Assembly: GCF_000023825.1 (NCBI RefSeq)
Contig: NC_013061.1
Coordinates: 3,348,001-3,412,000 of the forward strand
Source of the DNA: Pedobacter heparinus DSM 2366
Lineage (GTDB): Bacteria > Bacteroidota > Bacteroidia > Sphingobacteriales > Sphingobacteriaceae
Length of the DNA stretch: 64,000 nt
Direction of reading: 5' to 3'
A model generated the notes under the pieces. That model ran no database searches, was not told the DNA's origin, and saw only the letters and a program-made list of their open reading frames with translations. Positions 54,407 through 63,622 of the stretch are shown piece by piece (the first letter of the stretch is position 1; each line of letters begins with the position of its first letter). Made by a program: the position numbers and the translations under genes.

Positions 54407-57400
54407 ATGTATACAATTTATACTAAGAAAATCGGTATGCCTAAAAGGCTATACCATAAAATCATGCTCATTATGCGACTAACCACCGTTATATTAATAG
54501 CATCCCTACTGCAGGTTAGCGCATCCAGCCTGGCCCAGAAAGTCAGTTTGCACAAAACCAATGCAGACTTAAAAACTGTTTTAAAAGAACTGAGAGGCCA
54601 AAGCGGCTATATTTTCCTGTACCGCGACAATGTTTTAAAACAAGCCAAACCGGTAAACATCAAGGTAAGCCGGGTTGAAGTTAAGGAAGTGTTGGATCAG
54701 ATTTTTGAAAAGCAACCGCTAACTTATAGTGTAAATGAAAACACGATAACCATTCAGCCCAAAGAGCCTTCCTTTCTGGAAAAGGTGGTGGATGCCCTTA
54801 CTCCTCCTGCTGATATCAGGGGTATCATTTTGGATGATAAAGGCCAGCCGCTTGCAGGGGCGAGTGTAAAGGTAAAAGGTACTTCTAAAACAGCTACTAC
54901 AAATAACAAAGGCGAATTCTTCTTACAGGGAGTGAATGAAAATTCTGTGTTGCTGATTTCTTATATAGGCTATCAGACAAAGGAAATAGCGGCAAGTTCT
55001 AGCCTGAGCGAAATTAGATTGGAATTGAGTACTTCAAAGCTAGATGAAGTACAGGTGATTGCTTACGGTACGACAACACAAAGGTATAATGTGGGGTCGG
55101 TAAGTAAGGTCACCGCAGAAGAGATAGCCCAACAGCCAGTTATGAACCCTTTGGCAGCTTTAGCTGGAAGAGTTCCAGGTCTAGTAATCACGCAAACCAG
55201 TGGTCTTGCAGGTTCTTCTTTTAAAGTGCAGATCAGAGGGCAAAATTCGCTAGCACCAACTGCTGGCGGTGTTCCGCCATTAGACAATCCATTAATTGTG
55301 GTAGATGGAGTCCCTTTTGCAGCAAATAATGCCAATGTCAATCAAATGACTTCAGTTATGTCGCCCCAAGGTGGTGGATTTCTTAATGACTATGGAGGAA
55401 TTAGCCCACTCAACAGCATTAATCCTAACGATATTGAAAGCATTGAAGTACTAAGAGATGCTGATGCCACTTCTATTTACGGGTCTAGGGGCTCTAATGG
55501 GGTTATTTTGATTACTACAAAGAAAGGCAAGCCTGGGAAACTCAGCTTGCAAGGTAATGTATCTAACGGTGCTAGTAAAATAACTCGAACATTAAAATTG
55601 ATGGATACAAAACAGTATCTGGAAATACGAAGGGAAGCTATAATGAACGATAATGGTCTGAAAGGCGTTTTCCTAAATCCACAATACGCTAATTTTTTTC
55701 CTGATTTTTATGTTTTTGATACCACTAGAAATGTAGACTGGGTGGATAAATTTATCGGAAATACGGCGTCAACTACAGATGCCAATATATCTACTTCGGG
55801 AGGAAGTGCCGGTACGAGATTTATGTTGGGTAGTACTTTCCATAGAGAAACAAGCATTTTTCCCGGAGATCTAGCCTATCGAAGAAACACCCTGAACGCC
55901 AGTTTTCATCACAATACTATGGATAATCGGCTTTCGTTTGATTTCTCTGTAAACTACGCAATTGACATAAATAATTTGGTATCAAATAAAGAAGCATTAA
56001 AGTCAATTACTTTGACGCCGAATTTCCCTGATTTGATAGATCCTCAAGGAAATCTGATATGGAATTATAAAGGAATTTCCTTTGCAGCCACGGCAGGTAT
56101 TATTAATACAAATCCATTCCGGTATTTGAAAACAAAATATTCTGCAGCAACCGAAAATCTTTTAAGTAGCTTTCTGGTCTCATATCAATTGTTGTCGGGA
56201 TTGGCTATCCGTTCTAGTTTTGGGTATAATACGCTGTTGGCGGAAGAAATTTCACAAGATCCGATTACCGCACGACCACCTGGAAACAATGTTACTGGAA
56301 GTGCTTCCTTCGGGAATAACAAGTTTAAGACCTGGATTATAGAGCCGCAACTTGAATATAAAAAGGACATCGGAAGTGGTAAATTAACTTTATTGATTGG
56401 CGGGACTATACAAAAGAATCTGAACAATTCTTCTATAATAAACGCATCTGGTTATGCAAACGATGCTTTCCTTGGGGCTGTTTCAGGAGCGGCCACTACA
56501 TCAGCTTCCGGCGGGTCAACGGAATACAAATACTCTGGGATATTTGGGAGGATGAATTATATATTAGCAAATAAATACATTATTAATTTAAGTGGACGAA
56601 GAGATGGATCGAGCAGGTTTGGTCCGGGAAGACAGTTTGGTAATTTCGGGTCAGTAGCTGGCGGGTGGCTTTTTTCTGAAGAGTCAGTAATCAAAGAGGG
56701 GCTGCCTATTTTATCGTATGGAAAATTAAGGGCTAGTTATGGAACGACGGGAAATGATGCCATTGGTGATTATCAATACTTGGCCACTTGGTCACCAATA
56801 GCTAGCAGTGTATACCAAGGGTCAGCTGGCTATATGCCTAATAACCTATTTAAACCTGATTACAGTTGGGCAGTAACAAAAAAATTAGAATTTGGATTTG
56901 AACTGGGATTAAACAAAGATAAAATCTTTTTAAATGCCGATTGGTACAGGAACCGATGTGGAAACCAGTTGGTCAATTATCAATTGCCAGCTCAAACAGG
57001 ATTTGCCAATGTGACGCAGAATTTTCCGGCTTTGGTCGAAAATTCGGGATGGGATTTTCAAATAAATACTACAATATTTAAAGTCAAAGAGTTTATTTGG
57101 AAGTTGGCGGTAAATCTAACTGTACCAGAAAACAAATTGACTGCATTTCCCGGCATCGAAACATCGTCATATGCCAACACTTACTTTGTAGGTCATTCTT
57201 TAAGCGTTTTAAATAAGGTACTGTATTCAGGGGTAAATCCTACAACAGGTCTATTCGAATTTCAATCAGTTAATGGCCTTACAAGTGCCCCGGATCTTAA
57301 TAGGGATCGCCATATCATTGGTGACCTTGATCCTAAATTTTATGGAGGGATGAGAACAAACTTTTCTTTTAAGGGATTTCAATTGGATGTCTTTTTTGAA

Positions 57401-57823
57401 TTTAGAAAACAAACAGGTCTCAACTATCTTTATTCAATTTATGACGGTGGTGGAATTGGTCGTGACTCAAGAAATTTACCAGAACTTTTGTTATCTAGAT
57501 GGCAAAAGCCCGGGGATCAGTCTGACATTCAGAAAGTATCCACAAGCTTTTCTGACGATACATACATTCCCTCCTCATCCTTTAAGTCATCGAGCGGAGT
57601 TTACAGTGATGCATCTTTTATTCGGTTTAAAACGGCCTCACTTTCGTATAGTTTTAATGAGCGGTTGCTAAAAAAAATAAAAATGAATGGCTGCCGCTTG
57701 TATGTAAATGCTCAGAATCTCTTCACGATAACAAAATATAAAGGTGGTGATCCAGAGACTCAAAATTTATATGGAATCCCCCCCTTAAAAACAGTTGTTG
57801 CTGGAGTTCAATTTTCATTTTAA
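54407..57823 (+). CDS. SusC/RagA-type TonB-dependent transducer with STN domain
   Basis: A 1138-residue outer-membrane protein. A signal peptide (ASSLAQ) is followed by the STN (secretin/TonB short N-terminal) domain (about 45-125), which signals to FecR. A carboxypeptidase-regulatory-like domain (about 135-215), the plug (DEVQVIAYGTTTQRYNVGSVSKV; NPLIVVDGVPF) and a barrel ending VAGVQFSF follow. Met11 at 54437 is an alternative start. Its cargo is unknown. No glycoside hydrolase or lyase follows, and the neighbours are a thioredoxin-like protein and a phosphodiesterase. It may therefore import a non-classical substrate such as a phosphorylated or peptide compound. Confidence 0.93.
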   Translation: MYTIYTKKIGMPKRLYHKIMLIMRLTTVILIASLLQVSASSLAQKVSLHKTNADLKTVLKELRGQSGYIFLYRDNVLKQAKPVNIKVSRVEVKEVLDQIFEKQPLTYSVNENTITIQPKEPSFLEKVVDALTPPADIRGIILDDKGQPLAGASVKVKGTSKTATTNNKGEFFLQGVNENSVLLISYIGYQTKEIAASSSLSEIRLELSTSKLDEVQVIAYGTTTQRYNVGSVSKVTAEEIAQQPVMNPLAALAGRVPGLVITQTSGLAGSSFKVQIRGQNSLAPTAGGVPPLDNPLIVVDGVPFAANNANVNQMTSVMSPQGGGFLNDYGGISPLNSINPNDIESIEVLRDADATSIYGSRGSNGVILITTKKGKPGKLSLQGNVSNGASKITRTLKLMDTKQYLEIRREAIMNDNGLKGVFLNPQYANFFPDFYVFDTTRNVDWVDKFIGNTASTTDANISTSGGSAGTRFMLGSTFHRETSIFPGDLAYRRNTLNASFHHNTMDNRLSFDFSVNYAIDINNLVSNKEALKSITLTPNFPDLIDPQGNLIWNYKGISFAATAGIINTNPFRYLKTKYSAATENLLSSFLVSYQLLSGLAIRSSFGYNTLLAEEISQDPITARPPGNNVTGSASFGNNKFKTWIIEPQLEYKKDIGSGKLTLLIGGTIQKNLNNSSIINASGYANDAFLGAVSGAATTSASGGSTEYKYSGIFGRMNYILANKYIINLSGRRDGSSRFGPGRQFGNFGSVAGGWLFSEESVIKEGLPILSYGKLRASYGTTGNDAIGDYQYLATWSPIASSVYQGSAGYMPNNLFKPDYSWAVTKKLEFGFELGLNKDKIFLNADWYRNRCGNQLVNYQLPAQTGFANVTQNFPALVENSGWDFQINTTIFKVKEFIWKLAVNLTVPENKLTAFPGIETSSYANTYFVGHSLSVLNKVLYSGVNPTTGLFEFQSVNGLTSAPDLNRDRHIIGDLDPKFYGGMRTNFSFKGFQLDVFFEFRKQTGLNYLYSIYDGGGIGRDSRNLPELLLSRWQKPGDQSDIQKVSTSFSDDTYIPSSSFKSSSGVYSDASFIRFKTASLSYSFNERLLKKIKMNGCRLYVNAQNLFTITKYKGGDPETQNLYGIPPLKTVVAGVQFSF

Positions 57824-57839
57824 TATTAAAAACATATAT

Positions 57840-59279
57840 ATGAAACGACAAAGATATACGCAAACAACAAAAGGTTTTCTTTTGATTTGTAGCTTGATAT
57901 TTTTAATCTCATGCAAAAAAATGGTTGAGATTGAATTGCCAAATGACCGTTTAAATACTATTACAGTTTTTGCAGATAGTGCTAATGCTACACAAGCGAT
58001 TTTAGGATTGTATATAAAGATGTTGCAAAATGGCGGCGGTAATCCAGATTTTTGGGGCGGCGGAATCACACTCAATGGTGGTTTATCTGCTGACGAATTA
58101 GTGCCCACCGCTCTGAATTCGGAACTTGGTCAATTTTATGTTAACAGTATATCTGTCAACAATGGAACAAATGACAGTTTTTTGTGGAAATCGGCTTATT
58201 ATCTTCTTTATCACGCAAATGCTTGTATTGAAGGCGTAACGAAAAGCACTTCTCTAGATGAGAAACTAAAAAATAAGCTAGTTGCCGAGGCAAAATTTAT
58301 AAGGGCACTTGGTTATTTTTATCTTCTTAATATGTATGGCGACGTACCTTTAGTTATCAGTACGGATTTCAAAGGCAATGCTATATTGCCGCGCACACAG
58401 CATCAACAAATATACACACAAATTATTAGTGATTTGAAAGATGCGCAACGAGATTTGCCTGCGTCATACATGACCAATGGAAGATTTAGGCCGAACCGAT
58501 ATGCTGCTACAGCTTTGATGGCCCGTGTATACTTGTTTCAAAAAGAATGGGCGAAGGCTGAAGAAGCTGCATCAGAGCTAATTGACAATTCAATCTATCA
58601 ATTGGAGCCAGATTTGAATGCGGTATTTCTCATAGGAAGCAAGGAAGCTATCTTGCAGGTGATGTCGAATACAACTTCAATAATAGAAATACCTGAAGCA
58701 TATGTATTTATTCCTGGTGGTGGATCTGGATCTCCGGAAGGTTTACTTCCATCCTATGTGATAAGCTCTGATTTGCTAAATACTTTCGAAGCCGGCGATT
58801 CTCGTAAGAACAATTGGCTTGCTAGCTCAATAGTGAACAACCAAACTTACTATTATCCCTATAAGTATAAAAGAGGGCTGATTAGTAGTAATTCTTCTCC
58901 AAAAGAAGGCTATATGGTACTACGTCTAGCGGAACAGTATCTTATCCGTGCCGAGGCAAGAGCTCAATTAAATAATATTTCGGGAGCAATTTCAGATCTA
59001 AATGAGATAAGGAAAAGAGCTGGATTGACGAATACAAGTGCCAATGATCAGGAGAGCATTTTAGCTGCTGTTTCAATAGAAAGAAGACTGGAATTTTTCT
59101 GCGAATGGGGAGCTCGTTGGCTAGACTTGAAAAGAACCGAACAGATCGATCCGGTAATGAGGGTAGTAACACCTCAAAAAGGAGGTGGTATATGGAATGC
59201 AAGCCATCAGCTATTTCCAATTCCATTTTCTCAAATCCAGGTTAATCCTTATCTAATCCAAAATCCGGGTTATAATTAA
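57840..59279 (+). CDS. SusD/RagB-type lipoprotein
   Basis: A 479-residue lipoprotein from Met at 57840. The open frame from 57795 would overlap SusC and lacks the lipoprotein signal LIFLISCKKMVEIELP. It has a SusD core (LVAEAKFIRALGYFYLLNMYGDVPLV) and RAD/SusD C-terminal repeats (AISDLNEIRKRAGLT; SIERRLEFFCEWGARWLDLKRT). It partners the STN-type SusC 17 bases upstream. It belongs to the RagB group, unlike the SusDs of PULs A and B. Confidence 0.92.
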   Translation: MKRQRYTQTTKGFLLICSLIFLISCKKMVEIELPNDRLNTITVFADSANATQAILGLYIKMLQNGGGNPDFWGGGITLNGGLSADELVPTALNSELGQFYVNSISVNNGTNDSFLWKSAYYLLYHANACIEGVTKSTSLDEKLKNKLVAEAKFIRALGYFYLLNMYGDVPLVISTDFKGNAILPRTQHQQIYTQIISDLKDAQRDLPASYMTNGRFRPNRYAATALMARVYLFQKEWAKAEEAASELIDNSIYQLEPDLNAVFLIGSKEAILQVMSNTTSIIEIPEAYVFIPGGGSGSPEGLLPSYVISSDLLNTFEAGDSRKNNWLASSIVNNQTYYYPYKYKRGLISSNSSPKEGYMVLRLAEQYLIRAEARAQLNNISGAISDLNEIRKRAGLTNTSANDQESILAAVSIERRLEFFCEWGARWLDLKRTEQIDPVMRVVTPQKGGGIWNASHQLFPIPFSQIQVNPYLIQNPGYN

Positions 59280-59291
59280 TTGTTTTTACTT

Positions 59292-59328
59292 GTATCTATT
59301 AGAACAGTGCCCCTTTTCTAATAGATAC
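59292..59328 (+). terminator. Hairpin between SusD and the thioredoxin-like gene
   Basis: A perfect 13-base inverted repeat, GTATCTATTAGAA (59292-59304) with TTCTAATAGATAC (59316-59328), surrounds an 11-base loop. It starts 13 bases after the SusD stop. There is no strong T-run, so it may be a partial terminator or a processing site that lowers expression of the downstream genes. Confidence 0.6.
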
Positions 59329-59344
59329 TTCATTAAAGAAATTT

Positions 59345-60637
59345 ATGAAAAAGATACTACTAAGCCTTTTATTTTTGTTTATTTCCTATATCGGAGCAAT
59401 GGCGCAAGGCAAGGAAAACTGGCCTAAAATTGGAAAAATATTCCCTTCTATAAAATTTAATGACGTGCAATATCATCCGTCTAAGCAATTAACCTTAACT
59501 GATTTAAGAGGAAAATGGATAATCCTTGACTTCTGGAACTTTTTCTGTAAATCATGCGTAGAAGAGTTCCCGAAGCTGGATTCTTTACAAAAGCATTTTG
59601 CAAAAGATGTGAAAGTGTTGCTGGTGGGCTATACCGGATCTCAGTATAGCACCCATGATGACAAACACATTCAACCGCTTTTTGAAAGAGTAAGAAAGAA
59701 AAATCAGCTCTCGTTAAGTATTGCATATGATTCTGTTGTTTTTCATCAACTACAAGTATACAGCCCGCTAAAACTCATTATCGATCCAAAAGGGGTATTG
59801 AGGGCAGTTACTTATCGAATTACTGATGCTGATATGCGATCTTTCATAGCAGGGAAAGAACCCAGATTACCAAAGGCATGGTTTAGAAACGAGAATAAAG
59901 TGACCTATGACCCTGATTTGCCATTTCTTTTAAATGGTAATGGTGGCAATGACAAAGACTTTTTATACAGGTCTGTCTTAGCCGAGTTTAAAGATTATAT
60001 GAACGGAAACAATCAGTACGAGTTCAATATTAAAGGGAATCAAATGCAGGTATTAGGTGCCAGCCTTGCTGCTTTATACAGGTTTGCTTATACCGGGGCT
60101 GGAACAATTCATTACGGTGATCCTCTTTATGGAAGGGTTGCAATGATGCCGATCCTCGAACTGAAAAATCAAGCTCCTTTTGAAGTAGACATAGACCTTC
60201 GGACTGGAATGTATGCTTATGGAATTAGCTTCCCTCCTGATAAATCATCAAAAGTCCAGGTAATGCGGATGATGCAGCAAGACCTGCAAAAATACTTCGG
60301 GTATAAGGTTGAAGTAGAGAACAGGAAAATGGCAATTTGGAAGTTAGTTGTAATCTCAAAAGCACCCCCTGCATTAAAACTACCTGAAGATGTTGCAAAT
60401 TATCCCTTTGATTCTGTCAGAAGTATGCTATATGGCATTACTTCGACTTATGGTAACGATAGATACGTATTTGTCGATGAAACCAACTCAAAAGGTAAGT
60501 TGGATATCATCCTGAAGTGTAAGATGGATGATTTTCAAGATGTAAGGCGTGCATTGAGAGAAAATGGTTTTGATTTGGTACAAGGTGAAAAGGAAATGCA
60601 GGTGGTGGTGATAAAAGACAATCCAGATGAAAATTAA
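59345..60637 (+). CDS. TlpA-like thioredoxin-fold protein with C-terminal extension
   Basis: A 430-residue exported protein (signal peptide IGAMAQ). Residues about 28-165 form a TlpA/redoxin thioredoxin fold with the active pair Cys68/Cys71 in FFCKSCVEEFP, where the Trp before the first Cys is replaced. The rest (about 210-430) is a repeated alpha/beta region ending KEMQVVVIKDN. It resembles the DUF3738/TIGR03435-type module fused to redoxins in some Bacteroidetes and Acidobacteria. It probably acts as a periplasmic thiol-disulfide protein linked to the SusCD system. Its gene overlaps the phosphodiesterase start by 11 bases, so the two are translationally coupled. Confidence 0.78.
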   Translation: MKKILLSLLFLFISYIGAMAQGKENWPKIGKIFPSIKFNDVQYHPSKQLTLTDLRGKWIILDFWNFFCKSCVEEFPKLDSLQKHFAKDVKVLLVGYTGSQYSTHDDKHIQPLFERVRKKNQLSLSIAYDSVVFHQLQVYSPLKLIIDPKGVLRAVTYRITDADMRSFIAGKEPRLPKAWFRNENKVTYDPDLPFLLNGNGGNDKDFLYRSVLAEFKDYMNGNNQYEFNIKGNQMQVLGASLAALYRFAYTGAGTIHYGDPLYGRVAMMPILELKNQAPFEVDIDLRTGMYAYGISFPPDKSSKVQVMRMMQQDLQKYFGYKVEVENRKMAIWKLVVISKAPPALKLPEDVANYPFDSVRSMLYGITSTYGNDRYVFVDETNSKGKLDIILKCKMDDFQDVRRALRENGFDLVQGEKEMQVVVIKDNPDEN

Positions 60638-62001
60638 CGCTTTGGTTTTTAGTTTGTTATTCCCTGCGCTTTTGTGGGGACAGGGAAAAAAGCAGATTGT
60701 CCTGATCAGCATTGATGGTCTTCGCCCTGAATTTTATCAGGATGGGAGTTATCCTGTGCCCAACTTGCAAAAATTAATGAAAGAGGGTACATGCGCCAAA
60801 CACATGAAAAGTGTTTTCCCTAGCTATACTTACCCATCCCATGTTGCCATGCTTACTGGAGCAATGCCCGCGCGTAGCGGTATTTATTATAATGCACCCA
60901 TTGGCAGTTCCGGTGTCTGGCATTGGTTTACTAGGGACATTAAAGTCCCTACCCTTTGGCAGGCATTGAAAAAGACCGGACTAACCAGTTCCGCAATAGA
61001 ATGGCCAGTAAGTGTGGATGATATCATTACCTGGAATATTCCTGAGATATGGGACGTTGCACATCCATCAGACAGGATAACTGTAACAAGGAAATATGCT
61101 ACCAAAGGTCTGGTGGAAAAAGCGGAACAAGCCATCGGTAAACTAGACAGTGTAAACATGAGCGAGGAAAACTTAAGCCTTGATTTGAATAGTGCTAAAA
61201 TAGCAGCCTACATTTTCAAAACCTATAAACCTAATTTCATGGCCCTGCATTTTTGCGTGTGTGGATGGTGCCCAGCATGAGCATGGCAGGGATCATGAAA
61301 AGGTTGCTGCGGCGATTATTAATGCTGACAAAGCGATTGGAACTGTATTAGATGCTATTGAAAGTTCTGGGTTAAAAGAAAACACAACGGTTCTGGTAGT
61401 TGGTGATCATGGCATGTCGGATATTCATACGGTATTTAGGCCCAATATGCTGATTAAGGATTTACCTGCAAAGTTTGTAGCCGCGGGCGGTTCTGCTTTT
61501 TTATATGCAAAAAAAGGTGTGCCAAATACTGAGTTTGCTGGAATTGTACAATCGGTAAGTAAACAATTGGATGCTTTACCTGCTGAACGGCGAAAACTGT
61601 TTAGGATTATGGACCGCAAGGAGCTGGACAAAATGGGTGCGGATTCTAGCGCAGTAATGGCTTTAGCTGCTGTGCCGGGTTTGGTATTTAGCGGAGCTGT
61701 TCAACCAGCCAAAATTGTTAACCTGGGCCCGGGAACGCAGGTACAGCAAAATCCTTTGGAAGGATTGTTTGTACCAACAACTGGTGGTCATCATGGCTAT
61801 GATCCGAACTCGCCGGAAATGTATACGGGCTTTATTGCTGCTGGTGCTGGTATAGCAAAAGGCAACGTAGTTGAGGGGCTGTGTGTAACAGATATAGCGC
61901 CGCTTATTGCTGAATTGCTAGGGCTTGAGTTTAAGACGCCTGATGGGAAGCTGGTACCGGGGATTTTAAACAACAGTATCATCAACCAAACTATTAAATG
62001 A
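60627..62001 (+). pseudogene. NPP-type alkaline phosphatase/phosphodiesterase split by a one-base frameshift
   Basis: Two adjacent frames (60627-61280 and 61261-62001) make one type I nucleotide pyrophosphatase/phosphodiesterase of about 457 residues. The first carries the signal peptide, metal site SIDGLRPEF (Asp30) and nucleophile Thr68 in YTYPSH. The second carries GDHGMSD and TGGHHGYDP metal sites. Reading LHF at 61253 and skipping one T of the five-T run (61250-61254) gives LHFACVDGAQHEHG, the expected family sequence. So one extra T breaks the gene. It may be a true pseudogene or a sequencing error. Such enzymes hydrolyse phosphodiesters, including nucleotides and phospholipid head groups. 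Confidence 0.88.
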
Positions 62002-62038
62002 AGTTAAAAATGAACAAATTCATCAAACTATCTAACTA

Positions 62039-62221
62039 ATGGAACAAAACGAGTTATCGGAAAACCCTCTTGCTTTTTTAATCCATAGAAAGGATGGAGT
62101 GTTTACTACAGAAGATCTGATGCGGCTTGGATTGACCAGGGATGAAGCCAATAAGATCATGGAGCAGCTTTGCAGGGATGGTGTTGTACAGTTGGTGCCG
62201 GTGATTAGCGGCATAAATTAA
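62039..62221 (+). CDS. Small unknown protein, possible winged helix
   Basis: A 60-residue frame, LAFLIHRKDGVFTTEDLMRLGLTRDEANKIMEQLCRDGVVQLVPV, has the helix-turn pattern of a small winged-helix fold. The opposite strand (62032-62214) is also open but has a poor protein. It precedes a good terminator at 62269. It may be a small regulator or a conserved hypothetical; no partner is evident. Confidence 0.5.
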   Translation: MEQNELSENPLAFLIHRKDGVFTTEDLMRLGLTRDEANKIMEQLCRDGVVQLVPVISGIN

Positions 62222-62268
62222 ATGAAAATTAACGTCTCTCCCTTCATAAACGGGTGGGTTTATAATGG

Positions 62269-62300
62269 AACCGGGGGTATAGGCAACTCCCGGTTTTTTT
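62269..62300 (+). terminator. Rho-independent terminator
   Basis: AACCGGG (62269-62275) pairs with CCCGGTT (62289-62295), followed by TTTTT. It ends the run of genes from the ECF system or the 60-residue protein. Confidence 0.8.
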
Positions 62301-62372
62301 AAATTGAGGTTCGTCAAAATATTGGAAATACAGGCAGAAAAATTATGATAAAGTGTATAACAAATTGAACTT

Positions 62373-62675
62373 ATGATGGATAAAAATATTTTACTGGCCC
62401 GTTTCTGGGCAAATGCAAACCAGTTTACAACTGCCGACGGTATTGAGATTGACCTGCATGGGGATAACATCGTAGTGGTATCTACCACATTGAAAAATAC
62501 AGCCGGATCCCTTCGCGAAATACAGATGATGGCAGAGTTTGGCCTGGATGCTTTTATAGCCGAAATGGAAGTTCAGTTGCTGGATGATGTGATGGAAATT
62601 GACCTGAACATGTTGTTTGCCTGGCTGATTGGCGGCACAGCAGGATATCATATCATGAAGGGAAACACGGAATAA
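62373..62675 (+). CDS. Small protein of unknown function
   Basis: A 100-residue protein, alternatively starting at Met2. It has a mixed alpha/beta appearance (ADGIEIDLHGDNIVVVSTT), an acidic middle (EMEVQLLDDVMEIDLNM) and a hydrophobic end (LFAWLIGGTAGYHIM). I recognise no family. Its stop codon is followed immediately by the start of the next gene, so the two are likely an operon. Confidence 0.6.
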   Translation: MMDKNILLARFWANANQFTTADGIEIDLHGDNIVVVSTTLKNTAGSLREIQMMAEFGLDAFIAEMEVQLLDDVMEIDLNMLFAWLIGGTAGYHIMKGNTE

Positions 62676-63098
62676 ATGAACATACTGCCATACATTGCTG
62701 CTTTGGAAAAGGTACTTGCAGAATTGCCGGAAAAAGGGCATTTATTTACCCTGCATGAATATGCCCTGGACGACCGGATCTTGCTGCACAAAATGATATT
62801 CCGTTTTTTAGACTTTAGTTATGCGGAAACAGTTTTCCTGCTGAAAGGGCTGATCATTTATCAGCAGCGCTGGGGTGAGTTAAATGAAATGGCAAAAGAA
62901 GGGATAAGAGAAGTAAGCACAGTGCTGATGCGGCGGGCCAGGGAATACCAGCAAAGCGGGGACCTGGTAAAAGCTATGGAACTGGCCTTTGCGATACTGG
63001 TTACCGTTGAACCGGAAAAGGACCCTGAAGACCTGGTTTACTACGCCGTAGTAATGGATGTGGTTGGCTTTATCACCGAACTGGAAAAAGATTACTGA
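62676..63098 (+). CDS. Unknown protein, helical
   Basis: A 140-residue predicted helical protein (IAALEKVLAELPEKGHLFTLHEYALDDRILLHKMIFRF, then MAKEGIREVSTVLMRRAREYQQ) starting directly after the stop of the previous gene. It has a DEP/TPR-like look but no clear family. The pairing with the 100-residue protein suggests a joint function. Confidence 0.6.
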   Translation: MNILPYIAALEKVLAELPEKGHLFTLHEYALDDRILLHKMIFRFLDFSYAETVFLLKGLIIYQQRWGELNEMAKEGIREVSTVLMRRAREYQQSGDLVKAMELAFAILVTVEPEKDPEDLVYYAVVMDVVGFITELEKDY

Positions 63099-63160
63099 TA
63101 AAACCCTGGCCAGGAACAGCTGGGAAAGTTCTTTGACATAATGGATTTAGTGAAAAGGTA

Positions 63161-63622
63161 ATGCTTGATAGTGATCTGGCTGAACTTTATGGTGTTGAAA
63201 CACGAGTTTTGAACCAGGCTATTAAAAGAAATATTGTTCGTTTCCCTGATTCTTTTATGTTCCAGCTATTGGAAGAAGAATGGAATGCTTTGATATCACA
63301 GTTTGTGATATCAAACGGAAGAGGTGGAAGAAGAAAACTGCCCTATGCTTTTACTGAACACGGGATATTAATGTTATCAAGTGTACTAAACAGTACCCAG
63401 GCAATACAAATGAGTATTCGTATTATCGAAATGTTTGTATTGCTTAGAGAAATGGTGTTGTTGCATAAAGATGTTTCTGTTCTGGTAGAGCAGGTGGAAA
63501 ACAGATTAATGAAACAAGATCAGAAAATAGAAGTTCTGTTTACCTATCTGAATAAATTTATGGATAAAGTAGATGGATCAAAGGGAAAAATTGGATTTAA
63601 AGTAGGCCATAAAGAAGTTTAA
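63161..63622 (+). CDS. ORF6N-domain protein, possibly N-terminally shortened
   Basis: A 153-residue protein with an ORF6N DNA-binding domain (MLDSDLAELYGVETRVLNQAIKRNIVRFPDSFMFQL; RRKLPYAFTEHGILMLSSVLNS), found in phage- and transposon-linked regulators, and a coiled C-terminus. Relatives usually begin 15-20 residues earlier (for example IRGQKVMLD). Here the frame continues upstream only as HNGFSEKV before a TGA at 63134, so the N-terminus may be lost. It lies next to the small genes at 62373-63098 and may be a remnant of a mobile element. Confidence 0.75.
   Translation: MLDSDLAELYGVETRVLNQAIKRNIVRFPDSFMFQLLEEEWNALISQFVISNGRGGRRKLPYAFTEHGILMLSSVLNSTQAIQMSIRIIEMFVLLREMVLLHKDVSVLVEQVENRLMKQDQKIEVLFTYLNKFMDKVDGSKGKIGFKVGHKEV

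Noticed and set aside
57778..57784. Seven-C tract near the end of the STN-type SusC as a phase-variation site
   Set aside because: It is only seven bases and a slip would change just the last dozen residues; weaker than the nine-C tract in the ATPase.
61250..61260. Programmed frameshift in the phosphodiesterase gene
   Set aside because: No slippery heptamer with a stimulatory structure is apparent, and the family is normally encoded in one frame. Mutation or read error is simpler.
62032..62214. Minus-strand 60-residue frame opposite the small protein at 62039
   Set aside because: Composition is Ser/Leu-rich without pattern, whereas the plus-strand frame has a plausible helix-turn arrangement and precedes a terminator on its strand.
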